A stretch of 64,000 nt of DNA. Source: Bin34 sp965219935. GTDB lineage: Bacteria > Chloroflexota > Anaerolineae > Caldilineales > Caldilineaceae. Below the pieces are notes generated by a model. The model was not told the DNA's origin. It did no database searches and saw only the letters and a program-made list of their open reading frames with translations. Numbering within the stretch: position 1 is the first letter of the stretch; each line of letters begins with the position of its first letter. The translations under genes were made by a program, and so were the position numbers. Where the stretch lies: NCBI GenBank assembly GCA_965219935.1, contig CBDCOU010000003.1, positions 2,542,001 to 2,606,000 on the forward strand, written 5' to 3'. Positions 1 to 8,884 of this stretch are shown in pieces.

Positions 1-68
1 GACAGCCAGACGGTGGTATCGGCCCCGGTGCGGATCTTCCACTCCTGCAAGTGTGGGTTCTCGCAATC

Positions 69-2519
69 CTAGTATCCATCCAGAATATCGTGGGGGACGC
101 CCAGAGGGTCGGCCGGGAAACTCAATTGGGCAGTGTGCCGCGCCGTCACAATCGCGAAACTACGGATCCCGTGGTCCCGGACTTGGCTCCACGCCGGGTC
201 CGGAAGCAGGTTCCGGTCAATTGGTCGGGGCGGCAGCTGCACGCTCTGCAGGCGGGGAGCATGGGCCAGGAAATCCGCGGGCACAGTTGTCAAATGGTTG
301 TAGAACTCTTCACCGCGGCCGTAGGCTTCGCCAAAGTGGTTGTCGCTAAGGTACAGATGGGTGAGGCGGGGCGCATGGACCAGGAAACCGGGCGGCAGTT
401 CGTCCAGGTCCAGAACAAAGGCTTGCAGACGCTCCAGACGAGGGGCGTGGGCCAGGAAACCGGGCGGGAAGGTCCGCAATCCATCGGCATTCAGGCGCAG
501 GTGGGTGAGGTTGGGGACATGGGCCAGGAAACCGGATGGCAGGCCCGGGTCCAGGGACAAAGTCAGATGGGTCACAGAGGGGAGGGACGGCAGAGGCACA
601 TCCCCCGACCAGTATCCGTCCAGGTAGACGAGCCGGGGAACATGGGCCGCGAAATTGGGCGATTGCGGCGTGTCTCCGACCAGGTGGGTGAGTCGGGGCA
701 CCGGAGCCAGGAAGTCGGGTGGTAGTGAGCCCGACTGGAACAATCCCAGGTGGGTGAGTCGGGGTACCGGAACCAGGAAATCCGCCGACAACGACTGTTT
801 CCACACGCACAGGTCCAGAAAGGTGAGTTGGGGCACCGGGATCAGGAAGTCCGCCGGGAAATCCGTCGGTACTGATGTGCTTGAGGAGCCGCACCGCAGG
901 CTCAGGTGGGTGAGTTGGGGCACCGGAACCAGGAAATCCGCCGACAGGGACAGAAGATATCCCCCATAGAGCCGCAGGTGCAGTTGGGTCAGCCGGGGGA
1001 CATGGGCAAGAAGGTTGGGCGGCAGGCTGCGCAAGGCCCAGCCCTCCAGCTCCAGGTGGGTGAGTCGGGGCACCGGAGCCAGAAAACCGGGAGGCAGCGT
1101 GTCCGGCAGCGTGTCCGGCTCCGGGCGGTGAACACTGTCCGGCACCAGGATCAGATGGGTCAGCCGGGGGGTATGGACGAGGAGGTCGGGCGGCAGCGCG
1201 GTTGGCTCCGCGCCGCGCAGCTCCAAGTGGGTCAGCCGGGATACCGGGGCCAGGAAATCGGGTGGCAACGTCATCGGCATGAACCAGTGCGAATCGCTTC
1301 TTTCCTTCCTCTGGAGGTTCAGATGGGTGAGGGCGGGAACATGGACCAGGAAGTTGGACGGCAGGGCCGTCTCGGTCCAGCTCCCGATGTCCAGATGGGT
1401 GAGGACAGGGACATGGGCCAGGAAGTCGGGTGTGCTCCCGGAACTGCTGAGGGTCAAGTGGGTCAGCTGGGGCACCGGGGCCAGGAAGTCGGGCGTGGCA
1501 CGCCCGACATGTTTCAGGGCCAAATGGGTGAGCTGGGGTACCGGGGCCAAAAAATCAGGCGGCAGCTTAGTCGCACTCGTATCGGGCAGCTTCAGGTGGG
1601 TAAGTCGAGGCACCGAGGCCAGGAAGTCGGACGGCAGCGCGGTTGGATTCACGCTGTGCAGTTCCAAATGGGTGAGGCGGGGCACTGGATCCAGAAAGTC
1701 GGACGGCAGCACGATGCGCCCCGAGCCATGTCTCCAATACCACCTCCTGTACGAATCGGATGGGTCGGGCACGATCAGGATCAACTTGGTCAGCCGGGGC
1801 ACCGGGGCCAGGAAGTCGGGCGGCAGCACGATGCGCCCCGAGCCATCCGCCTGAAGGAGGCCCGAAGTATCGGGCACGATCAGGATCAGTTCGGTCAGCC
1901 GAGGCACCGGGGCCAGGAAGTCGGACGGCAACCCGGTCAGATGACCAGTGTCCAGCTCCAGGCGGGTCAGCCGGGAAACCGGGACCAGGAAATCGGATGG
2001 CAGTTCCCGGCCCTCAAAGCGCAGCGCCAGGGATTCCAGCCCGGTCAGCCCTGCCAGATCCCGGGCGGATGTCACGTGCACGGGCGCGTCCAGCCCCAAG
2101 GTACGGTAGCCGTCCCTGGGCCCGAACGGCACCATGTCGAAGCCCCACAGTGCCTGGAATTCAAACCCAAACGGCGGTTGTTTCTTCGTCAACTGCCCCA
2201 CCAAATCCCAGGCGGCCACCTCGGTCTCCGATGGGCTCTTCCCCAGGGTGCGGAGCGCTGCCAGCTGCGTCTCCGTCACCTCCTCGCACGCCGGCATCTC
2301 TCCCCCGGCCGGGGTCAGGGCATCCAACAACGCCCCGCGCATGTCAGCACTGCGGACACAGACCTGCGGATCGTCACTGCCCAGGTCCGGGAGCGGCGCG
2401 CCGGTCGCCGCCGTCGCCAGTCCGATGCCCCACCCCAGCAGGCACAACAGGCCGAGGCTCAGCCCACGCCGTAACCACGCACCCCGTGTGTGTTCCGAGT
2501 GCCAACCCATGAAATCCAT
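69..2519 (-). CDS. Secreted protein of atypical leucine-rich repeats (LRR-A)
   Basis: About 816 aa. The frame is open further upstream, but ATG at 2519 follows GGGAGGAAG and precedes a signal peptide (hydrophobic LSLGLLCLLGWGIGLATAA), so I start there; ATG at 2510 is equally possible. After the signal, a cap-like region (VCVRSADMRGALLDALT, CEEVTETQLAALRTL) resembles the N-terminal segment of bacterial secreted LRR proteins. From about residue 165 to 750 there are some 22 repeats of about 23 residues with core LPPDFLAPVPRLTHLEL. The Asn of canonical LRRs (LxxN) is mostly missing and a Pro-Val-Pro turn replaces it, so this variant differs from all other LRR genes in the window. It lacks the WGTTPAAND domain. 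Divergent from mnmA. The frame stays open after the TAG to the window edge, so the stop could be a truncation. Function unknown; a secreted binding protein is inferred. Confidence 0.8.
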   Translation of the reverse strand: MDFMGWHSEHTRGAWLRRGLSLGLLCLLGWGIGLATAATGAPLPDLGSDDPQVCVRSADMRGALLDALTPAGGEMPACEEVTETQLAALRTLGKSPSETEVAAWDLVGQLTKKQPPFGFEFQALWGFDMVPFGPRDGYRTLGLDAPVHVTSARDLAGLTGLESLALRFEGRELPSDFLVPVSRLTRLELDTGHLTGLPSDFLAPVPRLTELILIVPDTSGLLQADGSGRIVLPPDFLAPVPRLTKLILIVPDPSDSYRRWYWRHGSGRIVLPSDFLDPVPRLTHLELHSVNPTALPSDFLASVPRLTHLKLPDTSATKLPPDFLAPVPQLTHLALKHVGRATPDFLAPVPQLTHLTLSSSGSTPDFLAHVPVLTHLDIGSWTETALPSNFLVHVPALTHLNLQRKERSDSHWFMPMTLPPDFLAPVSRLTHLELRGAEPTALPPDLLVHTPRLTHLILVPDSVHRPEPDTLPDTLPPGFLAPVPRLTHLELEGWALRSLPPNLLAHVPRLTQLHLRLYGGYLLSLSADFLVPVPQLTHLSLRCGSSSTSVPTDFPADFLIPVPQLTFLDLCVWKQSLSADFLVPVPRLTHLGLFQSGSLPPDFLAPVPRLTHLVGDTPQSPNFAAHVPRLVYLDGYWSGDVPLPSLPSVTHLTLSLDPGLPSGFLAHVPNLTHLRLNADGLRTFPPGFLAHAPRLERLQAFVLDLDELPPGFLVHAPRLTHLYLSDNHFGEAYGRGEEFYNHLTTVPADFLAHAPRLQSVQLPPRPIDRNLLPDPAWSQVRDHGIRSFAIVTARHTAQLSFPADPLGVPHDILDGY

Positions 2520-2695
2520 CTTCCTCCCGTAGCCGTCATTGCGGGCCATCCTGCCACAACCGCGGCGGACATGGCGCGGACGGTCAGCACGGAACCCGTT
2601 GGTACGGAGACTATGCCCGGGACGGCCCGCAACCAATATCAACGAGATTGAAACAGTGCCGTGTCTTAAGTGCACCAACTTCCACCGAATCCCTG

Positions 2696-2704
2696 TGCTA
2701 GGAT
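2696..2704 (+). promoter_or_regulatory. Possible extended -10 of mnmA
   Basis: TGC-TAGGAT lies 9 bases before the mnmA ATG, which would give an almost leaderless transcript. No good -35 is visible. Inference from sequence only. Confidence 0.25.
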
Positions 2705-2713
2705 CGAGCATTT

Positions 2714-3802
2714 ATGAACATTGACTCCCCGGTAACGGCGGTTGCCATGAGCGGCGGCCTGGACAGTTCCATGGCGGCTGCCCTGCTAGTTGAACAAGGT
2801 GTCGACTGCATCGGCATCATGATGCGGCTCTGGTCCGAACAGGGACCTGGGATCGGGTCCACGAACAAGTGCTGTTCGGCGGAGAGCGTGGATGTGGCGC
2901 GGGCCGTGGCCGAGCGCCTCGGCATACCCTTCTATCTGATCAATGCGGAGGAACCATTCCGCAAGGCGGTCGTGGAGCCATACATTGATGGATTCGATCG
3001 GGGCCGGACGCCCAATCCCTGCCTCAACTGCAACCGGCACATTCGGTTCGACTGGTTGCTCAAATATGCGCTGGGACTGGGGGCCGAACGTCTGGCCACG
3101 GGCCACCACGCCCGGAGTCGTCGGGAGGCGAACGGTTCCCACAGCCTGCTGCGGGCCGTCGATCCGCAAAAGGACCAAAGTTATGTGCTCAGCGTATTGA
3201 CCCAAAGGCAGCTTGGCCACAGCCTGTTTCCGGTGGGTACATACACCAAGCCGGACCTCAGGGAGATGGCACGCCAACGCAGTCTCCCCGTGGCGGACAA
3301 GCAGGAGTCCATGGATCTCTGCTTCGTAGCCGACGACGACTACCGCCGTTTCCTGGATGACTGGAGCCCATCCCCGGCCCAGGCCGGACCCATCGTCACC
3401 ATGGAAGGTAACGCGGTCGGCACGCATCAAGGCCTGCACCGCTACACCATCGGCCAGCGACGGGGCCTCGATATCCCCGTCCATTCCCGCGAACCCCGAT
3501 ATGTCATCGGCAAGCTGCCGGAAGAGAACGCCTTGGTTGTCGGCAGCCGATCGGACTTGGCCGTGCTGGAATTCCCGGTCGACAATGTGAACTGGATACA
3601 GAAGCCGCCTCCTTCCGCCCCCAACCTGTCCTGTCAGATCCGGTACCGGGGCCGGGACATTCCCTGTACGCTGGCGGAGACCGGCGACAACGGCGTGAAA
3701 GTACACCTGCGGGAACCCCAGTACGGGGTTGCACCGGGACAGGCCGCCGTCTTTTATCGGGGAGACGAGTGTCTGGGCGGGGGTCTGATTGCATCCCCAT
3801 GA
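2714..3802 (+). CDS. mnmA: tRNA-specific 2-thiouridylase MnmA
   Basis: 362 aa, the usual length. MnmA activates U34 of the Lys, Glu and Gln tRNAs with ATP and inserts sulfur delivered as a persulfide, giving 2-thiouridine in the cytoplasm. The PP-loop SGGLDSS is at residues 13-19. The catalytic pair is visible: C103 in TPNPCLNCN and C203 in ESMDLCFV, corresponding to the two Cys of the family that form the transient disulfide. The central GHHAR and DPQKDQSYVL motifs and the C-terminal beta-barrel (LHRYTIGQRRGL) are present. First gene of a plus-strand run; its stop overlaps the ATG of the next gene (ATGA), implying translational coupling. Confidence 0.97.
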   Translation: MNIDSPVTAVAMSGGLDSSMAAALLVEQGVDCIGIMMRLWSEQGPGIGSTNKCCSAESVDVARAVAERLGIPFYLINAEEPFRKAVVEPYIDGFDRGRTPNPCLNCNRHIRFDWLLKYALGLGAERLATGHHARSRREANGSHSLLRAVDPQKDQSYVLSVLTQRQLGHSLFPVGTYTKPDLREMARQRSLPVADKQESMDLCFVADDDYRRFLDDWSPSPAQAGPIVTMEGNAVGTHQGLHRYTIGQRRGLDIPVHSREPRYVIGKLPEENALVVGSRSDLAVLEFPVDNVNWIQKPPPSAPNLSCQIRYRGRDIPCTLAETGDNGVKVHLREPQYGVAPGQAAVFYRGDECLGGGLIASP

Positions 3803-4074
3803 CATCCGAATGGTGGCTGAATCCAGCCCTCATGCTCGGCACTGTCATAGCCGTCGGCTACGGTGCCTTGTTCCACCTCTGGCAGGGCCGATCGTGGCAG
3901 GATCTAATCACCTCGGTGGTTGCCGCCCTGATCGGCTTCGGGCTGGGCCAGCTAATTGGCACCCTGTTCAACTCGGACTGGTTCCGCATCGGCCAGGTCC
4001 GGGTAATTGAGTCGACGATATTCGCGGTGTTCGCCCTGCTGCTGAGCCGACGCAAGCCGGAACCGGCCGGTTGA
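3799..4074 (+). CDS. Small membrane protein
   Basis: 91 aa. The start is chosen at the ATG overlapping the mnmA stop (ATGA), although the frame is open further upstream inside mnmA. There are about three hydrophobic stretches: NPALMLGTVIAVGYGALFHL, a segment around LITSVVAALIGFGLGQLIG, and ESTIFAVFALLLS near the end, followed by a basic tail. I recognise no family. It is probably cotranslated with mnmA and lies 13 bp before another small membrane protein. Confidence 0.75.
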   Translation: MTSEWWLNPALMLGTVIAVGYGALFHLWQGRSWQDLITSVVAALIGFGLGQLIGTLFNSDWFRIGQVRVIESTIFAVFALLLSRRKPEPAG

Positions 4075-4087
4075 CGGCAGAGGTGCC

Positions 4088-4387
4088 ATGGAACAGGTCC
4101 TGGATATCATCCGCGACATCACTTTCGTGCTGATCGCGTTGGAAACCTTCGCGGTGCTGGGCCTTCTGATTCTGCTGATCCGGCACCTCCTGCGCCTCGT
4201 CCGCATCCTGCGGACCGGCGTTGCACCGATCCTTGAGGATGCGCAGCAGGCGGCACGCACCACACGCGCCACGGCGGAATTCGTGGGGGAACATGTGGTG
4301 AAGCCGACCGCCGAGGCCCGCGGCAAGCTCAGTGGCCTCAGGCGGGCGATGCAGGTCCTGTTTGGGGATTTGCTGCCTCCACACTGA
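4088..4387 (+). CDS. Small membrane-anchored protein, DUF948-like
   Basis: 99 aa, ATG preceded by GGCAGAGG. One N-terminal transmembrane helix (residues ~11-32, ITFVLIALETFAVLGLLILL) is followed by an amphipathic helical region rich in Ala and Arg (PILEDAQQAARTTRATAEFV) and a short tail. The single-helix-plus-coil layout resembles DUF948/YtxH-like proteins, but this is a resemblance only. It sits between the mnmA-coupled membrane protein and the GNAT-like gene, all on one strand with short gaps, so one transcript is likely. Confidence 0.7.
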   Translation: MEQVLDIIRDITFVLIALETFAVLGLLILLIRHLLRLVRILRTGVAPILEDAQQAARTTRATAEFVGEHVVKPTAEARGKLSGLRRAMQVLFGDLLPPH

Positions 4388-4428
4388 CGCCGGACCGCCC
4401 CTCTTCGGCCCCCTGCGGGGACACATCC

Positions 4429-5619
4429 ATGGAACACGGCGAATTCCGCGTTTGGATCGGTTCCGAACCCGACTTCCCGCGCCAGGCGGAACAGATCCGC
4501 AGTTGGCTGGGGGCCCCCGACAATCCCGCCCTGTTGCCGCCCCAGTTCGTCGCGGCGGCACTGACCGGCATCGGGGGCATGCTCGTCACCCGGTCGCATG
4601 CCGATGCGTTGGTGAATGCCGCGTTTGCACTGCCGACGCGCGACCCGTCCATGCTCCTGACGGTCCGACATGCCGCAAACCAGCCTGATGCAATCCGGCT
4701 GACCCTGGTCGACCGCAACCAGCCCGGGGCACTGGACGGCACCCCCGTGGACCTGCCCGCCAACTGGAAGGCCCCGGAACCCGTTTTCGCCGCCGATTCG
4801 ATCACCATCGGCGAACCGGGATCCGGACACGCGGAACAAGCCAGGAATTTGCAAGGACGAATCTGGCAATCCCCGCCCGACAACCTCTATCCAACCTGGT
4901 TGTACGCCCCCGTCTGTCCCGCCTCGATGTCCCTCGTTGCACTCCACGGGGACCGAGTGGTGGGGTTTCTGCTGGGATTCCATTCCCAGCCGGATCGGGA
5001 CGGAACCACGGTGCTTGAATCCCAGGTGATGGGCGTGGATCCCGACTACCGGAACCGGGGCATCGCCGTTCACCTCAAGCGCCAGCAGGCAATCAAGGCC
5101 GGAACACTGGGCATCGATGCCATCCGCTGGACCGCGGACCCGTTGCAGGCGGGCAGTGCCCTGCTCAACTTCGGCCGGCTGGGCGCATTCAGCCGCAGAT
5201 TCCTGCCCGACTACCTGCCGTTCCGCAACGAACTCAACCGCCTGCCGGCCTCCCGCCTGCGCATCGAGTGGACGTTGGCCGGAGAGGCCTCACGGAACGC
5301 GCTGAGTCAACGCCGAACCCGCCAGAAGGAAACCGTGGTACCGGGGAAGACATGCCCGGTAGCCAATGATGGCCCGACGGACCTGGACATTCCGCCCGGC
5401 AGTCCCCTGATGGCAATCGAGATTCCGCGCGACTGGACCGCCCTGCAACAGACGGATCTGATGGCGGCGCGCGCCTGGCGGACCAACCTCGACGGTCTAT
5501 TGCTGCGCTGCCTGGGCGACAGCCCCGACAGATACCGCATCACGAACGCCGTAATACACGGGGAGCGCGCCTACCTGCTGGCAGAGCAGGCCACGGATGA
5601 GAGGAAGGGTGGTTCGTGA
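4429..5619 (+). CDS. GNAT-superfamily acetyltransferase, COG3375-like
   Basis: 396 aa, ATG 7 nt after GGGGA. The middle of the protein carries a GNAT fold: SLVALHGDRVVGFLLGFHS as the central strands, then VMGVDPDYRNRGIAVHLK, which matches motif A (acetyl-CoA pyrophosphate loop) in a degenerate form. The following IRWTADPLQAGSALLNFGRL is typical of the large predicted acetyltransferases of COG3375. The N-terminal ~120 residues do not match anything I know. Substrate unknown. Last clear gene of the mnmA run. Confidence 0.75.
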   Translation: MEHGEFRVWIGSEPDFPRQAEQIRSWLGAPDNPALLPPQFVAAALTGIGGMLVTRSHADALVNAAFALPTRDPSMLLTVRHAANQPDAIRLTLVDRNQPGALDGTPVDLPANWKAPEPVFAADSITIGEPGSGHAEQARNLQGRIWQSPPDNLYPTWLYAPVCPASMSLVALHGDRVVGFLLGFHSQPDRDGTTVLESQVMGVDPDYRNRGIAVHLKRQQAIKAGTLGIDAIRWTADPLQAGSALLNFGRLGAFSRRFLPDYLPFRNELNRLPASRLRIEWTLAGEASRNALSQRRTRQKETVVPGKTCPVANDGPTDLDIPPGSPLMAIEIPRDWTALQQTDLMAARAWRTNLDGLLLRCLGDSPDRYRITNAVIHGERAYLLAEQATDERKGGS

Positions 5620-5647
5620 GCCACCACATCTTCATCCGTTGCCTAAA

Positions 5648-5818
5648 GTGACCATCCTCAATGGCAGGCTGCTGCGTCCCGTGCCACCCGGTTCAGGCCA
5701 AGACAAGGCCTCGCGCTGGATCAATGTCCACGAGGATGCATTCGACGAGGACCAGATTGCAGGATGGATGCGGCCGGCGGCCGCGCTACCCGGCTGGCGC
5801 GGGTTCGGCACACTGTGA
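5648..5818 (+). CDS. Possible small ORF (57 aa), DUF1801-like tail
   Basis: GTG at 5648 would give 57 residues ending in DEDQIAGWMRPAAALPGW, which resembles the C-terminal end of small DUF1801-type proteins. There is no ribosome binding site of note, and the same frame extends back to an ATG at 5597 inside the preceding gene. It may be a remnant or not coding. Confidence 0.3.
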   Translation: MTILNGRLLRPVPPGSGQDKASRWINVHEDAFDEDQIAGWMRPAAALPGWRGFGTL

Positions 5819-5863
5819 AGTTCGTCTTCTCATCGGCCACATGACCGAATCGAGACCCCACCC

Positions 5864-6823
5864 CTATTCCGGCATCGGTACCCAGGTGTAGACATCCTCC
5901 TGTGGTTCGTAGCCCAGATACTTCCGGGTGTCCGCCAGCGACCACTTCATGCCGGTGTTGAGCGACATCCCGTTGACGCAGAGGTAGGGACCGGGCCAGC
6001 CATGGGACTTGGCCAGGACGGCGCGCTCAAACAGGGAGACGAAGTCCCGGTCCGCCAGCCACATCTCCTTGTACCAGCGGTCCGTCCGGTCGTACTCCTC
6101 CCTAAAGGTTTCGGGCACATCGCGGCGGGGCTCCGCCGTGCCCGACGGGGTAAGGGTTTCCGGATGGTTGCTCCCGTGGTTGCACCATCCAATCCGAATG
6201 CAGACAAACTCCGTGTTCCCCCTGCCCTGGTCGGACAGGGCCAGCCCTCGATACAGCCGCTCGCCGGCCCACTTGCCGGCCGCATAGGCCGGGGAGTCGT
6301 AACCATCCTCGCCCAGCCGCACCGTCGTGCCCACGCCATACGGCGAGGAAGGCAGCAGTTCGCCCGGCCCCACCGTGGAGGCCAGGGGCTCGTCCTTGTA
6401 CTGGCCCATCGTGTGGTTCGTGGTGGCAAACACCAATCGCCGGCAGGCGGGCGAAGCCACCGCGGCCAGGCCGATGTTGACGTTCATGTCCATCGAGACG
6501 GCGGCATCGTCCCAGGAGGCGGCCGGATTGGGCACCTGTGCGGCCAAGTGCACAACCTCGGTGCAGTCCGCCGCCGCCTGCTGCCAACGGGCATCGTTCC
6601 AGTCCCTGAGATCGACCTCCAGGTAGTCAAGTTCCGCCAGTTCGTGGTCCTGGTCCCGAACCTTGATCTCGAGTTCAGCGCGGGTCTCCGCCACCTGTTC
6701 GGCCGGTGCCGGCATCACATCGATGCCCGTAATCCGATCCACCAGCGGCTGCAGCAGGAGATGGCGAATCAGCTTCTGCCCCAGATTGCCCTGCGCGCCC
6801 GTCACCAGCACGTGCCTGCCCAT
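5864..6823 (-). CDS. NAD(P)-dependent extended SDR, uronate dehydrogenase-like
   Basis: 319 aa. Start at ATG 6823, preceded by AAGGGGA 8 nt upstream; the longer open frame runs into the nucleoside hydrolase gene. Rossmann loop TGAQGNLG at residues 8-15, acidic residue after the second strand (ITGIDVM, suggesting NAD), VHLAAQ at 91-96 and catalytic Tyr180-x3-Lys184 in SPAYAAGKWAGE. The fold and length match the NAD-dependent epimerase/dehydratase family; the layout is closest to uronate (hexuronate) dehydrogenases, which oxidise uronic acids to aldaric lactones. Starts 17 nt after the nucleoside hydrolase stop, so cotranscribed. The exact sugar substrate is an inference. Confidence 0.8.
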   Translation of the reverse strand: MGRHVLVTGAQGNLGQKLIRHLLLQPLVDRITGIDVMPAPAEQVAETRAELEIKVRDQDHELAELDYLEVDLRDWNDARWQQAAADCTEVVHLAAQVPNPAASWDDAAVSMDMNVNIGLAAVASPACRRLVFATTNHTMGQYKDEPLASTVGPGELLPSSPYGVGTTVRLGEDGYDSPAYAAGKWAGERLYRGLALSDQGRGNTEFVCIRIGWCNHGSNHPETLTPSGTAEPRRDVPETFREEYDRTDRWYKEMWLADRDFVSLFERAVLAKSHGWPGPYLCVNGMSLNTGMKWSLADTRKYLGYEPQEDVYTWVPMPE

Positions 6824-6839
6824 GCCCAATCCCCTTCTT

Positions 6840-7754
6840 TCAGCCGTGGAAAGCGGCCACCTTTTCGAATAGGTCCCGGAAGATTGCATTGCGGTCCACC
6901 ATGGTGGCCTCGCGCATGGGCGGACCCTCCGGCTGTGGGATCCAGTCCAGCGTTGCGGTGTCCAGGTCGGGCGTCGCGGCCAAGCGACTGCGCGTCCAGT
7001 CCGGATTGATGACGTAGGCGGTTGCGGCCAGGTCCCAAACCTCCTTGGCCCAGGCATAGTGGTCGTCGCTGTAGGCGGCGAACCGGTCCGTCAGGAAGAT
7101 GCCGACCGGTCCCAGAAGTGCCAGATGCCGCTCCAGTTCCGGAACGGTGGTGAGCAGGTGGGAAGCCACTCCCCAGCACGGAAACAGGGTCAGCGAGGGA
7201 CTGAGTTGGAGCAGCAACCGCGAAGCGATCGGATCCTGCATGAGATTGAACTCGCGGGCGTTGGTCCAGTGCGGCGGCTGCCCGCCCAGCCACACAACAC
7301 GCATCCGATCGCCAATGTCCAGATTTCGTTCACGCGCGGCCAGCAGTACCGAGGATACGTTGGTGGGGGCCCCGATTGCCACCACATACAGCGGTTCGTC
7401 ACCATCCGCGAGCAAGGACAACATGTGCTCGACGGCCGGACTCTGCACGATGTCCCGGGGAGAGTCCATGAACCGCTCGGAGCCTCTGAACACCATGCCT
7501 TCCGGTTCCTGTCCCAACAGCTCGAACAGGCGCAGAATCTCCTCGTGACTCTTCTCCATGCCGTCGCCGGCGCTGGATGAACGATTGTTCAGGAACGGTG
7601 CGGCGTAGACCGCCTGCAGATCCACCTCGGCGGGGGACAGCATCACGTGGACCAGGGCAAACTGGTCGTCTATTTCGTTGTAGGTGTCGGTATCCAACAC
7701 CATGCGGACGCGGCCCGCGGGAGGCGGCGGTTCCGACGATCGAACTTCAGTCAT
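6840..7754 (-). CDS. Inosine/uridine-preferring nucleoside hydrolase family protein
   Basis: 304 aa. The family hydrolyses the N-glycosidic bond of nucleosides with a Ca2+ at the active site. The diagnostic N-terminal Asp cluster is present (residues 21-31, DTDTYNEIDDQ). Also seen: YVVAIGAPTNVSSVLL (the usual ALGPLTNIA strand), WLGGQ, REFNLMQDP and, near the C-terminus, EVWDLAATAYV, where the family usually has a His-containing DPLA motif for base recognition. Here that His is absent, so specificity may differ. In a run with the SDR (17 nt downstream) and the CE7 esterase (112 nt upstream). Confidence 0.85.
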   Translation of the reverse strand: MTEVRSSEPPPPAGRVRMVLDTDTYNEIDDQFALVHVMLSPAEVDLQAVYAAPFLNNRSSSAGDGMEKSHEEILRLFELLGQEPEGMVFRGSERFMDSPRDIVQSPAVEHMLSLLADGDEPLYVVAIGAPTNVSSVLLAARERNLDIGDRMRVVWLGGQPPHWTNAREFNLMQDPIASRLLLQLSPSLTLFPCWGVASHLLTTVPELERHLALLGPVGIFLTDRFAAYSDDHYAWAKEVWDLAATAYVINPDWTRSRLAATPDLDTATLDWIPQPEGPPMREATMVDRNAIFRDLFEKVAAFHG

Positions 7755-7866
7755 GTCGATGGGAGGCTCCTACAGGTGGAAACGCGAAGCGGCTTGGCTG
7801 CCTGCACCGGGGACCGAGGCCCGAGACCTGACCCGAAACCAGTCCAGCCAATCCGCTTCATGAAGT

Positions 7867-8832
7867 TCAAAGTTGTTGCATGAACTCGAAAATCATCTCG
7901 TTGCTGCCCGGCAGGGCCTCGTGTCCAAAATCCGGGAAGAACTCGACGGACTTCGGCGACGTGATCTTGTTGTAGGCGGCAAACTGCGTGGACGGCGGGC
8001 AGATCTGATCCATCAAACCGGTAATCATCATCACCTCGGCCCGGATGCGCGGAGCCAAGTGCTGCACATCGATATAGCCGAGCCGGGCAAAAGCCGCATC
8101 CTCGCGCTTGTGCTGCGGATCATACTTGCGGAACCAGTCGCGCAGTTCCTGATAGGCGTTGACCGTCAGATCCATCTCCCAGGTACGCTTGTAGTCCGTC
8201 AGGAACGGGAACACCGGGGCCGCCCGTTTCACCCGGGGTTCCAGGGCGGCCGCGGCAATGGACAAACCGCCGCCCTGACTGCCGCCGGTGACCCCCACCC
8301 GGTCCGGGTCCACATCGTCCATCGCCATGACCAGACCGGCCAGCTGGGCCGCGTCCAGGAAGATGGAACGGTAGGCCAGGTGTTCGGGCCCCTTGTCGCT
8401 GAGGCCGCGCACGATGTGCCCCCTCAACGTTGTGCCCTTGGTGCCGCCCGGATCCTCGGACAAGCCCCCCTGGCCCCGACAGTCCAAGGCCGCGACGGTG
8501 AAGCCGGCTGCGACCCAGCCCAGCTTTTCCAGCCAGCCCCCCGAATCCCCGGAGTAGCCGTGGTACATGACAATGCCCGGATGGCCGGGGGCGGGATTGG
8601 TTGGCTCCAGGAGCTTGGCGTGCACCCGCGCCCCGTTGATGCCCGTGAACCAGAAGTGGGAGCAGGCTGCGAAATCCGTCTGGAAGACCGCTGGAATGCG
8701 CTCCGGATTAGGGTCCACGGCCCGCATCCGGGCCACGCCCTCGTCCCAATAGTGGTCGAAGTCGTCCGGCCTTGGGTTGCGGCCTTCGTAGGTGTACAGA
8801 TCGTCCAGGGACAGGTCGAATGTCAAGGGCAT
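7867..8832 (-). CDS. Acetylxylan esterase / cephalosporin-C deacetylase (CE7)
   Basis: 321 aa, typical length. CE7 enzymes remove acetyl groups from small acetylated xylo-oligosaccharides and similar esters, usually in the cytoplasm. The N-terminus (MPLTFDLSLDDLYTYEGRNP) is the canonical one. Nucleophile elbow GGSQGG with Ser185, acid Asp275 (TGLMDQICPP) and His304 (FGHEALPG) complete the triad; the conserved DCRGQGG oxyanion-region motif is at 117-123. No signal peptide. Lies between the RIO kinase and nucleoside hydrolase genes on the same strand. Confidence 0.93.
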   Translation of the reverse strand: MPLTFDLSLDDLYTYEGRNPRPDDFDHYWDEGVARMRAVDPNPERIPAVFQTDFAACSHFWFTGINGARVHAKLLEPTNPAPGHPGIVMYHGYSGDSGGWLEKLGWVAAGFTVAALDCRGQGGLSEDPGGTKGTTLRGHIVRGLSDKGPEHLAYRSIFLDAAQLAGLVMAMDDVDPDRVGVTGGSQGGGLSIAAAALEPRVKRAAPVFPFLTDYKRTWEMDLTVNAYQELRDWFRKYDPQHKREDAAFARLGYIDVQHLAPRIRAEVMMITGLMDQICPPSTQFAAYNKITSPKSVEFFPDFGHEALPGSNEMIFEFMQQL

Positions 8833-8884
8833 GGCATGCGTTTTTCCAAGGTGGGTAAATCAACTGAAGGGGTGCTGCGGGGAG

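Noticed and set aside
906..2474. Plus-strand open frame of 522 codons
   Set aside because: Antisense of LRR-A; the LRR periodicity keeps it open. Low-complexity Gln/Arg/Gly composition.
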